Shown: in pieces, positions 1-9,300 of the stretch | Layout of the letters: the number at the start of each line of letters is the position of its first letter | How positions within the stretch are numbered: position 1 is the stretch's first letter | Origin: Planctomycetota bacterium | Lineage (GTDB): Bacteria > Planctomycetota > Planctomycetia > Planctomycetales > Planctomycetaceae | DNA: 39,326 nucleotides | NCBI GenBank assembly: GCA_027623235.1 | Contig: JAQBVJ010000067.1 | Location: 1 to 39,326 of the forward strand | Direction of reading: 5' to 3' | Notes under the pieces: model-generated | Told to the model about the DNA's origin: nothing | Seen by the model: only the letters and a program-made list of their open reading frames with translations | The model's database searches: none | Translations under genes and position numbers: made by a program

Positions 1-763
1 CCTTCTCACCGAAGTCGATCGTCCAGTCGTTAACGTACATGCCGACGAATTTGTCTGCCTTCGCGCGGTCCAGATCGCGGCCGTATTTCAGGGCGTGGTC
101 GAGGGCTGCCTCGCGATGGTCCAGACCGTACTGGATGCTCTGTTTGAGAATCGCCGTGACCTCGTCCATGACCTGCGGGCCGAGATCCTTGCGGATCGCG
201 TTCGCACCGAGCGGCAGCGGCAGGCCATCGGTCAGCTCGTACCACCACTCACCCAGGTCGACGATCAGCTTCAGGCCCTGGTTCTCGTACGTCAGCTGAC
301 CTTCGTGAATGATGAGGCCGGCGTCCGCGTCGCCTCGTTCGACGACGTTGAGGATCTGATCGAAGTCGTGGATCTCGTACTCAAACGAGTCTTTGCCGAG
401 CAGCAGATTGAGAGCCAGAAATGCCGAGGTCATCTTTCCAGGGATCGCAATCTTCTTCCCCTTCAGGTCCTCGATCGAGCAGGCTTCCCTCGCCACGACC
501 ATCGGCCCGTAGTTGTCACCCATGCTCGCCCCGCACGAACAGATGGCGTACTTGTCGGTCATGTAGGCGTAGCCGTGAATGCTGACGGCCGTCAGTTCCA
601 GCTCGCCTTTCAAGGCCCGATGGTTGAGCGTCTCGATGTCCTGCAGCGTGTGCGTGAATTCGTAATTGCCACACTCGATCTTGTCATTGGCGAGCGCGTG
701 AAACATGAACGCGTCGTCCGGATCGGGGCTGTGAGCGATGTTGATGAGCGTTTTTGTCGTCAT
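1..763 (-). CDS. mqnD: 1,4-dihydroxy-6-naphthoate synthase MqnD (3' end off window)
   Basis: Predicted to convert cyclic dehypoxanthine futalosine to 1,4-dihydroxy-6-naphthoate in the futalosine route to menaquinone, in the cytoplasm. The frame opens with ATG at 763-761 and runs without a stop off the left edge, giving about 254 codons of a family that is usually around 270-290 residues. The N-terminus reads MTTKTLINIAHSPDPDDAF, matching the SPxPND/DxF start of MqnD. Further family blocks are visible: DIETLNHRALKGELELTAVS, GLIIHEGQLTY, GEWWYELTDGLPLPLGA and MYVNDWTIDFGEK at the truncated end. The periplasmic-binding-protein-like fold is known for this family. It is divergent from the DUF1570 gene, so its promoter should lie in the gap to its right. 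The related MqnA enzyme is the main alternative, but the GEWW and LPLPLGA blocks favour MqnD. Confidence 0.88.
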   Translation of the reverse strand, partial: MTTKTLINIAHSPDPDDAFMFHALANDKIECGNYEFTHTLQDIETLNHRALKGELELTAVSIHGYAYMTDKYAICSCGASMGDNYGPMVVAREACSIEDLKGKKIAIPGKMTSAFLALNLLLGKDSFEYEIHDFDQILNVVERGDADAGLIIHEGQLTYENQGLKLIVDLGEWWYELTDGLPLPLGANAIRKDLGPQVMDEVTAILKQSIQYGLDHREAALDHALKYGRDLDRAKADKFVGMYVNDWTIDFGEK

Positions 764-1214
764 GATTCCGTGCCCGCCTGGTGCGGTCTTCAAGTGCGTT
801 TCGAGAGTGCAGTAAGGCCTCGTCGAGGGCCGAATTCGGCGGGAGTTTGCCGAAAACAGAGCAAGCTCCGCAGCCTAACGGGGCGTCAGAATCGAGGCAA
901 CCAACGCGGTTTTGCCTCGAATCACCGCAGCCAGACACGGCTTCCGGCCCCGTCCCAACCGTGATCAAACCGGAATCTTCACTGAGAATCCCGTTGAATT
1001 TCGCAGTTCCAGTTCCGGCTGCCGGGAATTGGGCCTTCATGAAAAACGTTTGGTCACAGCGCAGGTTCGAAGCGCAGGCGAGATGGTCCTCAGAATGATC
1101 CGCGTATCCACGTGCCTGGTGATTGTTCAATTCGCTTATCCGTGAGTTTCCTCGGGCTGGGTGGTAGCATCGTGGAACTCATTTCTGATTCGCACCTTCG
1201 GCAAAGAGCGGCCA
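764..1214. other. divergent intergenic region, mqnD / DUF1570 gene
   Basis: This 451-base stretch separates two divergently transcribed genes and should hold both promoters. Open frames cross it on both strands, but none has a plausible ribosome binding site or a recognisable product. I could not pick out convincing -35/-10 pairs, tRNA-like folds or repeats. Confidence 0.5.
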
Positions 1215-2711
1215 ATGAGCAGACTGACCACAGGATTGATTGCGGCGGTTTTTGTCCTGTCGCCGATATTCGTTGCGGAGACCCGGGCAGACGTCTTTGA
1301 GTACGTCGATGAAGACGGAAAGACGCAGACTCTCGACGGCCGGCTGTACGCGTCCGGACAGGGCATTCTCGCCGTGGAACCGGCCGATGGGTCGTTGAGA
1401 CTGATTCCGCAGGACGTCGTCAGGAAGCGGACGCCCGGGCCAGACCCGAAACCCATCACACCTCAGCAGATGCTCGACCGGCTGCGGGACGAATTTGGCG
1501 AAGAGGAATTTCGCGGAGTCATTTCCGGTCAGTACGTCATCGGTGTTGTCCTGCAGGCAGAGCTGCCGCGAGCGAGCGAGCGGCGAGTCACCGCGGCTCT
1601 TCGAAAATCCGCCAGTTACATGCAGAGCATCCAGACGATGTTCGCGAGCTTCGCCCGGACGATGGATGTTCAGACAGAGTCGTCGAAGTTTCCGATGGTC
1701 GTCCTCATCTTTGAAACGGACGAAGACTTCGAAGCTTACACCGCGAAGGCGACGGGCAGCCGCGGCCTCTCGGCAGGAAACATCGCGGGCTTCTACTCGC
1801 ACCTCACGAATTATCTCTATGTCAGAATGAGCGAGTGTTACACCTTCGGCACGCCGCTGCACGAGGCAATCCACCAGCAGTGTTTCAACACGGGAGTCTT
1901 CCAGCGGCTGGCTCCGATTCCCGTCTGGTTTGCCGAGGGGATGGCTTCCGGTTTCGAAGGGGGCGGCGACAAAGTGAAAACCACGCCGCAGAAAATCAAC
2001 ATTGAGTACGCTCGACTGATCGTCGAGGGAGAAATTCCGCAAGGACTCGGATGGGACGTCATTGCCGGCAGCGATCAGATTTTTCGAGGCGACATCTTTG
2101 CTGGCCCGGCTTACGTCCACGGCTGGAGCATGCACTGGTTTCTGGTCAGCAACTACCAGAAGGAGTACGCAAAGTATCTGCAGTACGTTCAGACTCTGCC
2201 GCCGCTGGAAGAAGTGTCTGACCGCGGACGGCAGGCGAAGTTTGAGGAGCTCTTCGGCAAGAGTCCGTCCGATTTCCAGCCGGAGTTTCCGGCGGCATTC
2301 GGCAACGCGTTGAAACGGCAGAGGCTGCCACCTCAGCCGGACCCGATCCCCGGCCTCGTTCAGCAGAACACGAACCTCGCTGGAATTGATCTGTTTGCCG
2401 AGTCGAACGGGCGGGAGATGCTGGTGCAGGGCAAGCTGCGAAACATCTCGCCCATCCGGGATATGACGTATTACGTCACGATCGTGACTGACACAGGAAC
2501 GTTCGCTGACTGGTTTGTGCCTCGTCTGAAAATTAACCAGTTGATCCCGTTGAAACCGCAGGCCGCTCGACGTCCAGACGGACGGTTCAGCGCTCCCGGT
2601 CGGTCCTTCCGGATGCGGGTGCAGTCGGTGCCCGCAGACAGCGACGCAGCGAAAGCGTGGGCGAGCGGTCAGTTGCCGTCCGCCGGTGCAGGGCGAGGAA
2701 ACGAACGATGA
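1215..2711 (+). CDS. exported DUF1570-type metallopeptidase-like protein
   Basis: A 498-residue exported protein. I chose the ATG at 1215 because it follows a GAGCGG-like site and begins a clean signal peptide (MSRLTTGLIAAVFVLSPIFV, cleavage near ETRADVF). The open frame continues 18 codons upstream without a better start. The central region carries LHEAIHQQCFN, an HExxH zinc-protease motif, followed about 26 residues later by WFAEGMAS, which supplies the third glutamate expected of a gluzincin. That layout matches DUF1570, a family common in planctomycetes and usually annotated as hypothetical or metallopeptidase-like. Zinc binding and proteolysis are therefore inferred, and the substrate is unknown. 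The C-terminal roughly 120 residues look like a beta-rich domain. Its stop overlaps the start of the following TadB-like gene by four bases (ATGA), indicating translational coupling. Confidence 0.8.
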   Translation: MSRLTTGLIAAVFVLSPIFVAETRADVFEYVDEDGKTQTLDGRLYASGQGILAVEPADGSLRLIPQDVVRKRTPGPDPKPITPQQMLDRLRDEFGEEEFRGVISGQYVIGVVLQAELPRASERRVTAALRKSASYMQSIQTMFASFARTMDVQTESSKFPMVVLIFETDEDFEAYTAKATGSRGLSAGNIAGFYSHLTNYLYVRMSECYTFGTPLHEAIHQQCFNTGVFQRLAPIPVWFAEGMASGFEGGGDKVKTTPQKINIEYARLIVEGEIPQGLGWDVIAGSDQIFRGDIFAGPAYVHGWSMHWFLVSNYQKEYAKYLQYVQTLPPLEEVSDRGRQAKFEELFGKSPSDFQPEFPAAFGNALKRQRLPPQPDPIPGLVQQNTNLAGIDLFAESNGREMLVQGKLRNISPIRDMTYYVTIVTDTGTFADWFVPRLKINQLIPLKPQAARRPDGRFSAPGRSFRMRVQSVPADSDAAKAWASGQLPSAGAGRGNER

Positions 2712-3553
2712 CAGAAGCCATCATCGGCAGCACGCTGATCTCTCTTGCGTTCGGCGTTCTGCCGTACGCCGCAGAGAGCTACTACCTGTCCGGGCTTGAG
2801 CGACTCGAAGTCAACATGAAGGACAAGCTGCGGCAGCTGCGTGTCTCACCGAAGAACCTGCGCAGCTGGCTGGTCGCGTGGTCGACACTCCTGCTGCTGT
2901 CGTTTCTGACGATGACAGTGGTCTTCGGCTCGCTGCCGTTCGGGCTGGTGACAGCCGGACTGCTCGCCGCGCTGCCGTGGCACATCTTGAAAGTCATGGC
3001 CGAAAAGCGGCATCAGCAGATTGAAGATCAGCTGGCCGACGCGATGGTGTCTTTGTCGAGTGCGATCAAAGCCGGCCTGTCGCTGGCCCAGGCCCTCGAC
3101 ATTCTCGCGCAGCAGACACCGCGACCGATCTGCCAGGAATTTCAACAGATCGTCGGCGAGTACCAGCTCGGTAAGCCACTCGAGCGGTGCCTCAAGGAAG
3201 CCAAGGTGAGGCTTCGCAGCGAGAACTTCGCCCTCTTCGCCGCCGCCATGGAAGCCAGTCGTGAGAGCGGCGGGCGACTCAACGAAACCGTTGAGCGGAT
3301 CGCCCACTCCGTCCGTGAGCTGCAGCGACTCGAACGGAAGGTCCTGTCGGAAACGGCTCAGGCCAGGACCTCGGCTCTCTACATGGCCCTCGCCCCGGGA
3401 GTTGTCCTGGCGATGTACTACTTCTTCCTGGACCCGGTCAACACGGCGCGGCTTTTCACCACGTTCGCCGGCCAGGTTATGCTTTGCGCAGCCGTCCTCC
3501 TGAACGTCTCCGCCTTTCTATGGGCCCGCAAAATTCTCAACCCCGAAATCTAG
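2708..3553 (+). CDS. TadB-like type II secretion system F-domain membrane protein
   Basis: A 281-residue inner-membrane protein beginning at the ATG that overlaps the previous stop. Hydrophobic segments lie near residues 1-20, 55-100 (two helices), 225-245 and 255-272. The segment GEYQLGKPLERCLKEAKVR, then MEASRESGGRLNETVERIA, then a helix with ETAQARTSALYMALAPGVV is the T2SSF domain pattern of TadB/TadC platform proteins of Flp/Tad pili. Its length is slightly under typical TadB. No TadA ATPase, TadC, secretin, prepilin or peptidase gene is nearby. It could be one member of a scattered Tad system or an F-domain protein used for something else. Coupling to the DUF1570 protein suggests the two act together, which is an inference. 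Confidence 0.8.
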   Translation: MTEAIIGSTLISLAFGVLPYAAESYYLSGLERLEVNMKDKLRQLRVSPKNLRSWLVAWSTLLLLSFLTMTVVFGSLPFGLVTAGLLAALPWHILKVMAEKRHQQIEDQLADAMVSLSSAIKAGLSLAQALDILAQQTPRPICQEFQQIVGEYQLGKPLERCLKEAKVRLRSENFALFAAAMEASRESGGRLNETVERIAHSVRELQRLERKVLSETAQARTSALYMALAPGVVLAMYYFFLDPVNTARLFTTFAGQVMLCAAVLLNVSAFLWARKILNPEI

Positions 3554-3628
3554 CCGTGCGGATCCGCTGCGGCTTTCCGCCGTTGTGTCGCAGCCCGAAT
3601 TTCGAAGGATTCTTCTGCGAGGAAGCTC

Positions 3629-4264
3629 ATGGAACTTTCGCCAGTCGCCTGCAACAACTGTGGAGCTCCGCTTCAGATCCCTTCAGCAGCCCAGTACGTG
3701 ACGTGCCAGCACTGTTCGTCTCAGCTTGAGGTCAAGCGGAACGAGTCGGTCGCGTGGACGGAAAAGATGGAGCAGATCGAGACGATCGACCGTCGCACCG
3801 AACAGCTTGTTGACCAGGTGGCTCAGCTGAGATTCCAGACCGAGGTCAATCACATTGATCGGTCGTGGGAACGGGAAGAGCAGCGCTACATGGTCCGCGA
3901 CCAGTACGGCAACACTCATCGCCCAAACGCAGTGGGAAGTGTCGTTGTTGGCTGTGGCCTGGCAACTTTCGGATTCGTCTTATTGTTTGCCGCCGATGGG
4001 GGATTGTTCCTCGGCCCCGTCATGATGCTCGCTGGACTGGTAGCCGGGCTCGTGGGAAACCACCAGGCCCTCAAGTATCAGAACGCGAGGCGGCGTTACC
4101 AGCGACGTCGGAATGAAGTCCGGATCGAAGACTACCGTCTCGATCTGGCAGAGAACCCCGAGGAACTCAGTCAGAGCCCATTCGGCTTTCTTCCGCCGGC
4201 TCCTGGCACAGGCCCGATTCCGTTGCGGAATGAGGCCGATTTTCCAGGGCTTCCTCGAACGTGA
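3629..4264 (+). CDS. zinc-ribbon membrane protein, function unknown
   Basis: A 211-residue protein with a good ribosome site (GAGGAAG, about 6 bases before the ATG). Residues 8-30 contain CNNC and CQHC pairs (ACNNCGAPLQIPSA, then VTCQHCSSQLEV), a compact four-cysteine zinc ribbon. A charged helical stretch at about 45-90 may form a coiled coil. Two closely spaced hydrophobic helices follow (about 103-145, VGSVVVGCGLATFGFVLLFA and FLGPVMMLAGLVAGLVG), then a basic segment rich in Arg and a Pro-rich tail. The architecture fits a small membrane-anchored protein with a cytoplasmic zinc ribbon. I do not recognise a named family. It lies 75 bases after the TadB-like gene and may be cotranscribed. 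Confidence 0.8.
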   Translation: MELSPVACNNCGAPLQIPSAAQYVTCQHCSSQLEVKRNESVAWTEKMEQIETIDRRTEQLVDQVAQLRFQTEVNHIDRSWEREEQRYMVRDQYGNTHRPNAVGSVVVGCGLATFGFVLLFAADGGLFLGPVMMLAGLVAGLVGNHQALKYQNARRRYQRRRNEVRIEDYRLDLAENPEELSQSPFGFLPPAPGTGPIPLRNEADFPGLPRT

Positions 4265-4570
4265 AGTCGCGGGGACTGGTAACCCGACGAGGCTGTGAGT
4301 TTTTCGAAAAGTGAAAGTAGCAGGCACACTCCGTGTGCCGTATGCCCCGAAAAATACGGCGTTGGACGCAGGTTCCGGCGGACGGTACACGGAGTGTGCC
4401 TGCGACATCAAAAACACTCACACGCTCAAGCCTCGGGTTACTTACAAAACCCGAATGCGAATTGGTTTTGACGCATCGGGCTGCGATAGAAATTCCCGTC
4501 GAGCGGGCGATTTCTGCCGAGCCAGGTTATCCTGCCTGGCTTCGAATCGTGACTCAAAACTGACAGGCTT
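4265..4570. other. intergenic region holding a paired palindromic repeat
   Basis: A 306-base gap. The left half holds the inverted pair of palindromes described separately (4317-4406). The right half (about 4410-4570) shows nothing I can name. Short open frames crossing the gap read through the repeat and have no ribosome sites, so I do not call them. Confidence 0.6.
4317..4406. repeat. REPIN-like inverted pair of palindromes, type 1
   Basis: The left unit begins GTAGCAGGCACACTCCGTGT at 4317. Its palindrome is GGCACAC / TCC / GTGTGCC (4323-4339). The right unit is the same element inverted, GGTACAC / GGA / GTGTGCC (4384-4400), continuing into TGCGAC, one base away from the expected CTAC boundary. 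About 45 bases separate the two palindromes. A GTAG tetranucleotide followed by a palindrome, in an inverted doublet, is the classic layout of REP elements mobilised by RAYT (TnpA-REP) transposases. The mobilising enzyme is not in this window. Confidence 0.7.
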
Positions 4571-6298
4571 ATGGCAACTCAACTGGGACAACTTCGGTTG
4601 AAACTCGTTCGACTTCAGTCGACACGAAAGTTCGTGCGCTGGGGTAACGGGTTCAGTCTTCTCGCCACGGCAGCGGTCGCGATTCTTGTTGTGGCTTTTC
4701 TGGCCGACTGGCTGCTCGATATGTCGAGGGCTCAGCGGTTTGTCCTGCTCACGCTGGTCGCCGGTGCCGGAGTGTGGGCCTTTCGCAGATTCACTCGGCC
4801 ATGGCTGCAGCAGAAGGAAGACCTGGTCGAGCTGGCTTTGCAGGTCGAGCGGCGACAGGGAATCGACAGTGACCTGGTCGCGGCAATGCAGTTTGAACAG
4901 ACCGAGGCGAAGTCCTGGGGATCGCCCGATCTGGAAAACGCCGTGATTTCGCAGGTCGTGGACCTCAGCCCGAAGCTGGATGTGTTCGCGGGATTTTCCT
5001 CGCAGGATTTTCGGCGGCGAGTTTTCATCGCGGCCGCGGCGACGGCCGTAATGCTCGGCTGGGCGATCGCACTGCCCGGTTACTTCGGAGCGTTCTTCAA
5101 TCGGCTTCTGCTGGGAGCCGACAGCTATCCGACAAAGACGCAGATTGTCAGCGTTAAGGTCAACGGCAATGCGGTGCTCGCGGCGGGAGAAGTGAAGAAG
5201 CTCAGCTCGCCCTACGGAGCTCCGTTGTCGTTCGTGGTGACCGCCGGAGGCGAGCTGCCTGCCGACGGGTTCGGCCGGATTCGCATTGAGAGTCTCGACG
5301 GGAACATCGCGACAGATATCGAGATTTCGTCCTCCGCGGCGAAGCGAGGCGGCGACGAAAAATCGCCTGCCGACGCGAAGGTAGAGGTCAGCAGTTCCAC
5401 AGTGTTCCGTGGAGAGCTGCCTCGCCTGATGGACTCTGTGTCTTTTCGAGTTTACCTCGGCGATGCCCGTTCGCAGCCGATGCGGATCGACGCGATTCCT
5501 TTGCCGACGGTCGATGTTGAGATCAAAGTCACGCCGCCGGACTACGCGAAAGAGTTCGCGACGAGCGAAGCGGACGGCAAGACCTCGCGGCGTCAGCTGT
5601 CCGTGATCGAAGGCTCGCGAGTCGAACTTTCCGTGCGGTCGCTCAACAAGAATCTCGAACGGGCGAAGCTGTGGATCGGCGAGAATGGATACGACCTGAC
5701 CTCAAAGGACAGGCAGCGGTGGAGCTTCAACATCACCGGGACTCCCTTTGAGTCTGTTTCAGAGCCTCTGAAATACCGAATCGAAGTCACGGATACCGAA
5801 GGTCTCCAGTTGGAAAGCCCGATCCACGGGACGCTGAGGCTGAAGAGTGACCAGGCTCCGCGGACGGCGATTTCGCTGCGGACCCGCCGAGTTGTACCGA
5901 CGGCTTCCCCCCCGATCGTCTGGTCGGCGAGCGACGATTTCGGGTTGTCCAAAGTGGTGGCTCAGGTTCAGGTCGCCCGTGTCGATGGAGAAGTGGAAGA
6001 GGATGAGGTGGAGATTGCGGCTTCGGTCGCCGGCAAGCCTCATCCCGAATCGCTGCGCGGCGAGTATCATCTCGACCTTGAGAAGTACAAGCTGGTAAAA
6101 GGCGACGAACTGAAAATCATGTTCATCGCGTGGGATTATCGAGGTTCTCTCGAACCGCAAAAGAGTTTCAGCGAACCCCTGATCCTGTCGGTCACGGACC
6201 AGCAGGGCATCCTCTCCGGGCTGCTTCAGACGGACGAGGAATCCGCCAAACAGCTCGACGCGATTATTCGACGAGAGCTGGGGATCGGGGAAAAGTAA
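4571..6298 (+). CDS. DUF4175-like membrane protein
   Basis: A 575-residue protein starting ATG at 4571. The N-terminal part has two adjacent membrane helices (about residues 27-48 and 53-70), a cytoplasmic helical stretch containing the motif LVELALQVERRQGIDSDLVA, and a third helix near 150-170. The remainder (about 190-575) is a long beta-rich extracytoplasmic region with Ig-like or fibronectin-like strands, including ASDDFGLSKV and KVTPPDYAK. This matches the N-terminal half of DUF4175-like proteins. In many relatives that half continues into a Gln/Pro/Gly-rich helical region within one polypeptide. Here the low-complexity part appears as the next, separate gene. The cellular role is not established; an envelope role is inferred. 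The only intervening DNA is a 96-base gap with a palindromic repeat, so cotranscription is likely. Confidence 0.65.
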   Translation: MATQLGQLRLKLVRLQSTRKFVRWGNGFSLLATAAVAILVVAFLADWLLDMSRAQRFVLLTLVAGAGVWAFRRFTRPWLQQKEDLVELALQVERRQGIDSDLVAAMQFEQTEAKSWGSPDLENAVISQVVDLSPKLDVFAGFSSQDFRRRVFIAAAATAVMLGWAIALPGYFGAFFNRLLLGADSYPTKTQIVSVKVNGNAVLAAGEVKKLSSPYGAPLSFVVTAGGELPADGFGRIRIESLDGNIATDIEISSSAAKRGGDEKSPADAKVEVSSSTVFRGELPRLMDSVSFRVYLGDARSQPMRIDAIPLPTVDVEIKVTPPDYAKEFATSEADGKTSRRQLSVIEGSRVELSVRSLNKNLERAKLWIGENGYDLTSKDRQRWSFNITGTPFESVSEPLKYRIEVTDTEGLQLESPIHGTLRLKSDQAPRTAISLRTRRVVPTASPPIVWSASDDFGLSKVVAQVQVARVDGEVEEDEVEIAASVAGKPHPESLRGEYHLDLEKYKLVKGDELKIMFIAWDYRGSLEPQKSFSEPLILSVTDQQGILSGLLQTDEESAKQLDAIIRRELGIGEK

Positions 6299-6300
6299 TA

Positions 6301-6363
6301 GTAGGGCCGGTTCCTGCCGACCGAAAATCCAATGCCGATTCGGCCGGTGCGAACCGGCCCTAC
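6301..6363. repeat. REPIN-like inverted pair of palindromes, type 2
   Basis: GTAGGGCCGGTTC at 6301-6313 is the exact reverse complement of GAACCGGCCCTAC at 6351-6363. Within the right unit GGCCGGT / gcga / ACCGGCC (6342-6359) is a perfect 7-bp stem; the left unit is an imperfect version. GTAG and CTAC lie at the outer ends. It starts three bases after the upstream stop codon and ends about 30 bases before the next start, inside a likely operon, so it may also fold in the mRNA. Confidence 0.75.
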
Positions 6364-6394
6364 GGCCATCAGGCCTTTTCTCCGGAGAGTCGAA

Positions 6395-9300
6395 ATGAAG
6401 CGACACTCGACGCGTTCGTTCGTGACGTTCCTGCTGATCTTCTCGCTGGTCTTCCCGGCCGGGGCGGTCGACAAGCTCTCGCTGCGCCGGAAGCAGATTG
6501 ATCAGCAGCGGGCCCGGGCGATGGCTCAGAAGCTGGTCACTTCGGCGATCTCCATGCAGCTCACCCAGCTCGAGGACAATGGCCTTACCGAACTGCCGAT
6601 CTACGGCGAAATCCGCAGCATGCAGAAGAACATCGGCCAGCTCGTCGACGACGAGATGGCTGACGTCGTGAAGCTCTTCCTGGACGCTCAGAACATTAAG
6701 TCGTCGACGGAGCGCGAGGCCGCCTTCGTCAAAGCCCGTACGACGATCCGCGAGATCGTGATCAAGCTGGCCATCGAGCGGCAGAACCTTTTGAAGCGTC
6801 TGAAGAATGCCGAAATCGCCGAGCAGGTGAAACGCCTCATCAAGCTCGAATCGGAGGCGATGGACACGACGAAAAAACTGCCCGAGCTGTCGACAACGGA
6901 AAAGGAAACCGCAGCCGTCCGCACAATCGAAGATCAGCGAGACGTGAAGCAACTGTTCCTGCACCTGGTCGAAACGCTGGCCGACGTCAGTAAGTGGGGC
7001 GGCCCGATCGGGCAGGGAGCCGGCAAGGGTCTCGTCATCCTCAAGAAAGAGGAAACCGGCACGCACGTCGACAAGGCGGGCAAGGAACTTGAAGCGACGC
7101 GCTACGCCGGCGCGACTGTCGAGCAGGCTCAGGTGGTGGCCGGTCTGAAGAAATTGTTGGAGCAGGTTCTGGCGACGCAGGGAGTCATCAGCTCTGACCG
7201 CGAGCAGTCGCTCGACCGTTTTCGTGATCTTGCCGAGCAGCAACGCGACGTTCGGAAAAAGACAGAGAAAGCCGATCTGACAAACCTCACCGAAGCCAAC
7301 GATCAGGTCAAATCACAAAACGACATTCGTGCCGCGCTGGAAGAGATGAAAGATTCTCTGCCGGCTGATTCTCCGGCACAGGACCCGCTTGCAAACGCGA
7401 TCGAAGCGGCGGCCGAAGCGGCAGACGACATTTTTGCTGATCGTAAGGACGAGGCCGTTGAGGCTCAGCGGACAGTCGAGGGTCAGTTGGCCAACATCGA
7501 AAAAGCTTTGATGGAAGCGTCGGAAACTCAGACGGCCGACGTGACCGCTGCGGAACTTGGTGAGCAGGCTCGCAACCTGGAATCCGCGAAAGAAAAAATC
7601 GAAGCAGCCGTGAACGCTGCGAAGGAAGCTCAGGAGAATCTGACCACCGACCCGAAGAAAGCGACGGAACTCGCCGACGCGGCGAAGGCTGGCTTGGAAG
7701 AAGTTCAGAAGGCTGCCGACGAAGGCAAGCTGACGGACGCCGTCGACGCGATGCTTGACTCAGCCGAGGAAGCGGTCAACCGGGCAGCGGAAACTCCCGT
7801 TGAGGAAGTCGCTTCGACCGACGAAGAAACGAAAGCTCAGACAAAAGACAAGTTCGAAAACGCGACGGAGGCTCTTGAGCGAGCCCTCGCCACGACCGAA
7901 GAACAGATCGCCGAAACGAAGCGGATGGAAGCCGCAGTGAAGATTGGCGAGCTCGCCCGGGCCGCCGAGGCGCTCGAACGAGCCGCCGCGGCCGAACGAG
8001 AAGTCGCGGACGCGGCGGAAGAAATCGCCAAAGGCGAAATGACCACGAAGGAAAAAGCCGAGGCACTCGCGAAGGAACAGGAAGACGTTGCCGACGTCAT
8101 CGAGAAGGTTGCCGAGGGTCTTGAAGAGACGGCTCCAGAAGTGGCAAAGGCCTTGAAAAATGCTCTCGCCAAAGCCGAGAAAGCCGAAGAGCCGCTCGAC
8201 AAAGTGGCGGCAGCCACTGCGAAAGCCGAAACGGCGAAAGCGGAAATGGCCGACGCGGCAGAGAAGAAAGACGAAGCGGCGATGAAGTCCGCCGAAAAGG
8301 CTCTCGAAGACGCGATGGCAGACGCCGCAAAAGAAGCGCAGAAGGTGACTCCGGAAGCAAAAGCGACTGCGGCAGAACTCGCTGAGGCTGCGAAAGCAAT
8401 TCGTGAAGAGATTGCCGAGACTGCAAAAGAGCTCGCCGCGCTGACCGAAGCGCAGCTGGAGAAAGTCGAAGTCGCCCAGGGGGCCGTCGATGAAGCGATC
8501 AAAGAAGCCGAAAAGACGATCGCTCAGAAGCTGAAGGAGCTGGAACGGGCCGGAGAAAAAGTCGACGCCGCGGAAGCCGCTCAGCTTGAGGCTCAAGGGA
8601 AAAAGCCCGCGGCGGATGCGCTGCGACTGGCTCAGAATATTGAAGATGCCCTGGAAGCCCAGAAGCAGGCCGAAGCGGCCGCGAAGAAGCTCGAATCGGG
8701 CGACGCGACAACTCCCCTGGAAGCGGTGAAGGCGCAGCAGGAAGTCGCCGAAGCCGCGACAGAAGCTCGCCAGGATGCGGCGAAACGCGATAAGGCTGAA
8801 GAGGCACGCAAAGAAGGCAAGCCCGACGAACTCGCCGCAGCACTGGATGCGGCACAGCAGGCTGCTGCGGAAGCCGCGAAGCAGACGCTCGACGGAAAGA
8901 ACGAGGAAGCGGAAGCGGCCCGCGAACAGGCCGAAGCGGCTCTGGAGAAAGCTCTCGAACTGGCACAGGCCGAAGTTGAAGCCGCGAAGAAAGCCGAGCC
9001 GACCGGTAAGCCGAACGCAGAAGCTCAAAAGCAGGTCGCCGAGAATGCAGAAGCCGCCGAGCAGTTGGCTCTTGCCAATACCGACGAGCCTCAAAAAGGT
9101 GACGCAGCGGCCAAAGAAAACAAACCGGGTGAGCCCGGCCAGAACGATCCGAAACCGGGTGAAGAAAAGCCCGGCGAACCCGGCCAGGATCCGAATGCCG
9201 AGCCAGGTGAACCCAGTGAAAACGCCGAGCCGAAATCGGCCATTGCTGAAAAAGCGAAAGAAGCGGCCAAGGCTCTCGCCAAGGCCGGTGACGCTGCTAA

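Noticed and set aside
7760..9094. 444-codon minus-strand open frame opposite the giant gene
   Set aside because: Its Phe/Leu/Arg/Gly-rich translation is what antisense reading of Ala/Glu/Lys-rich codons gives; no start signal or family is seen.
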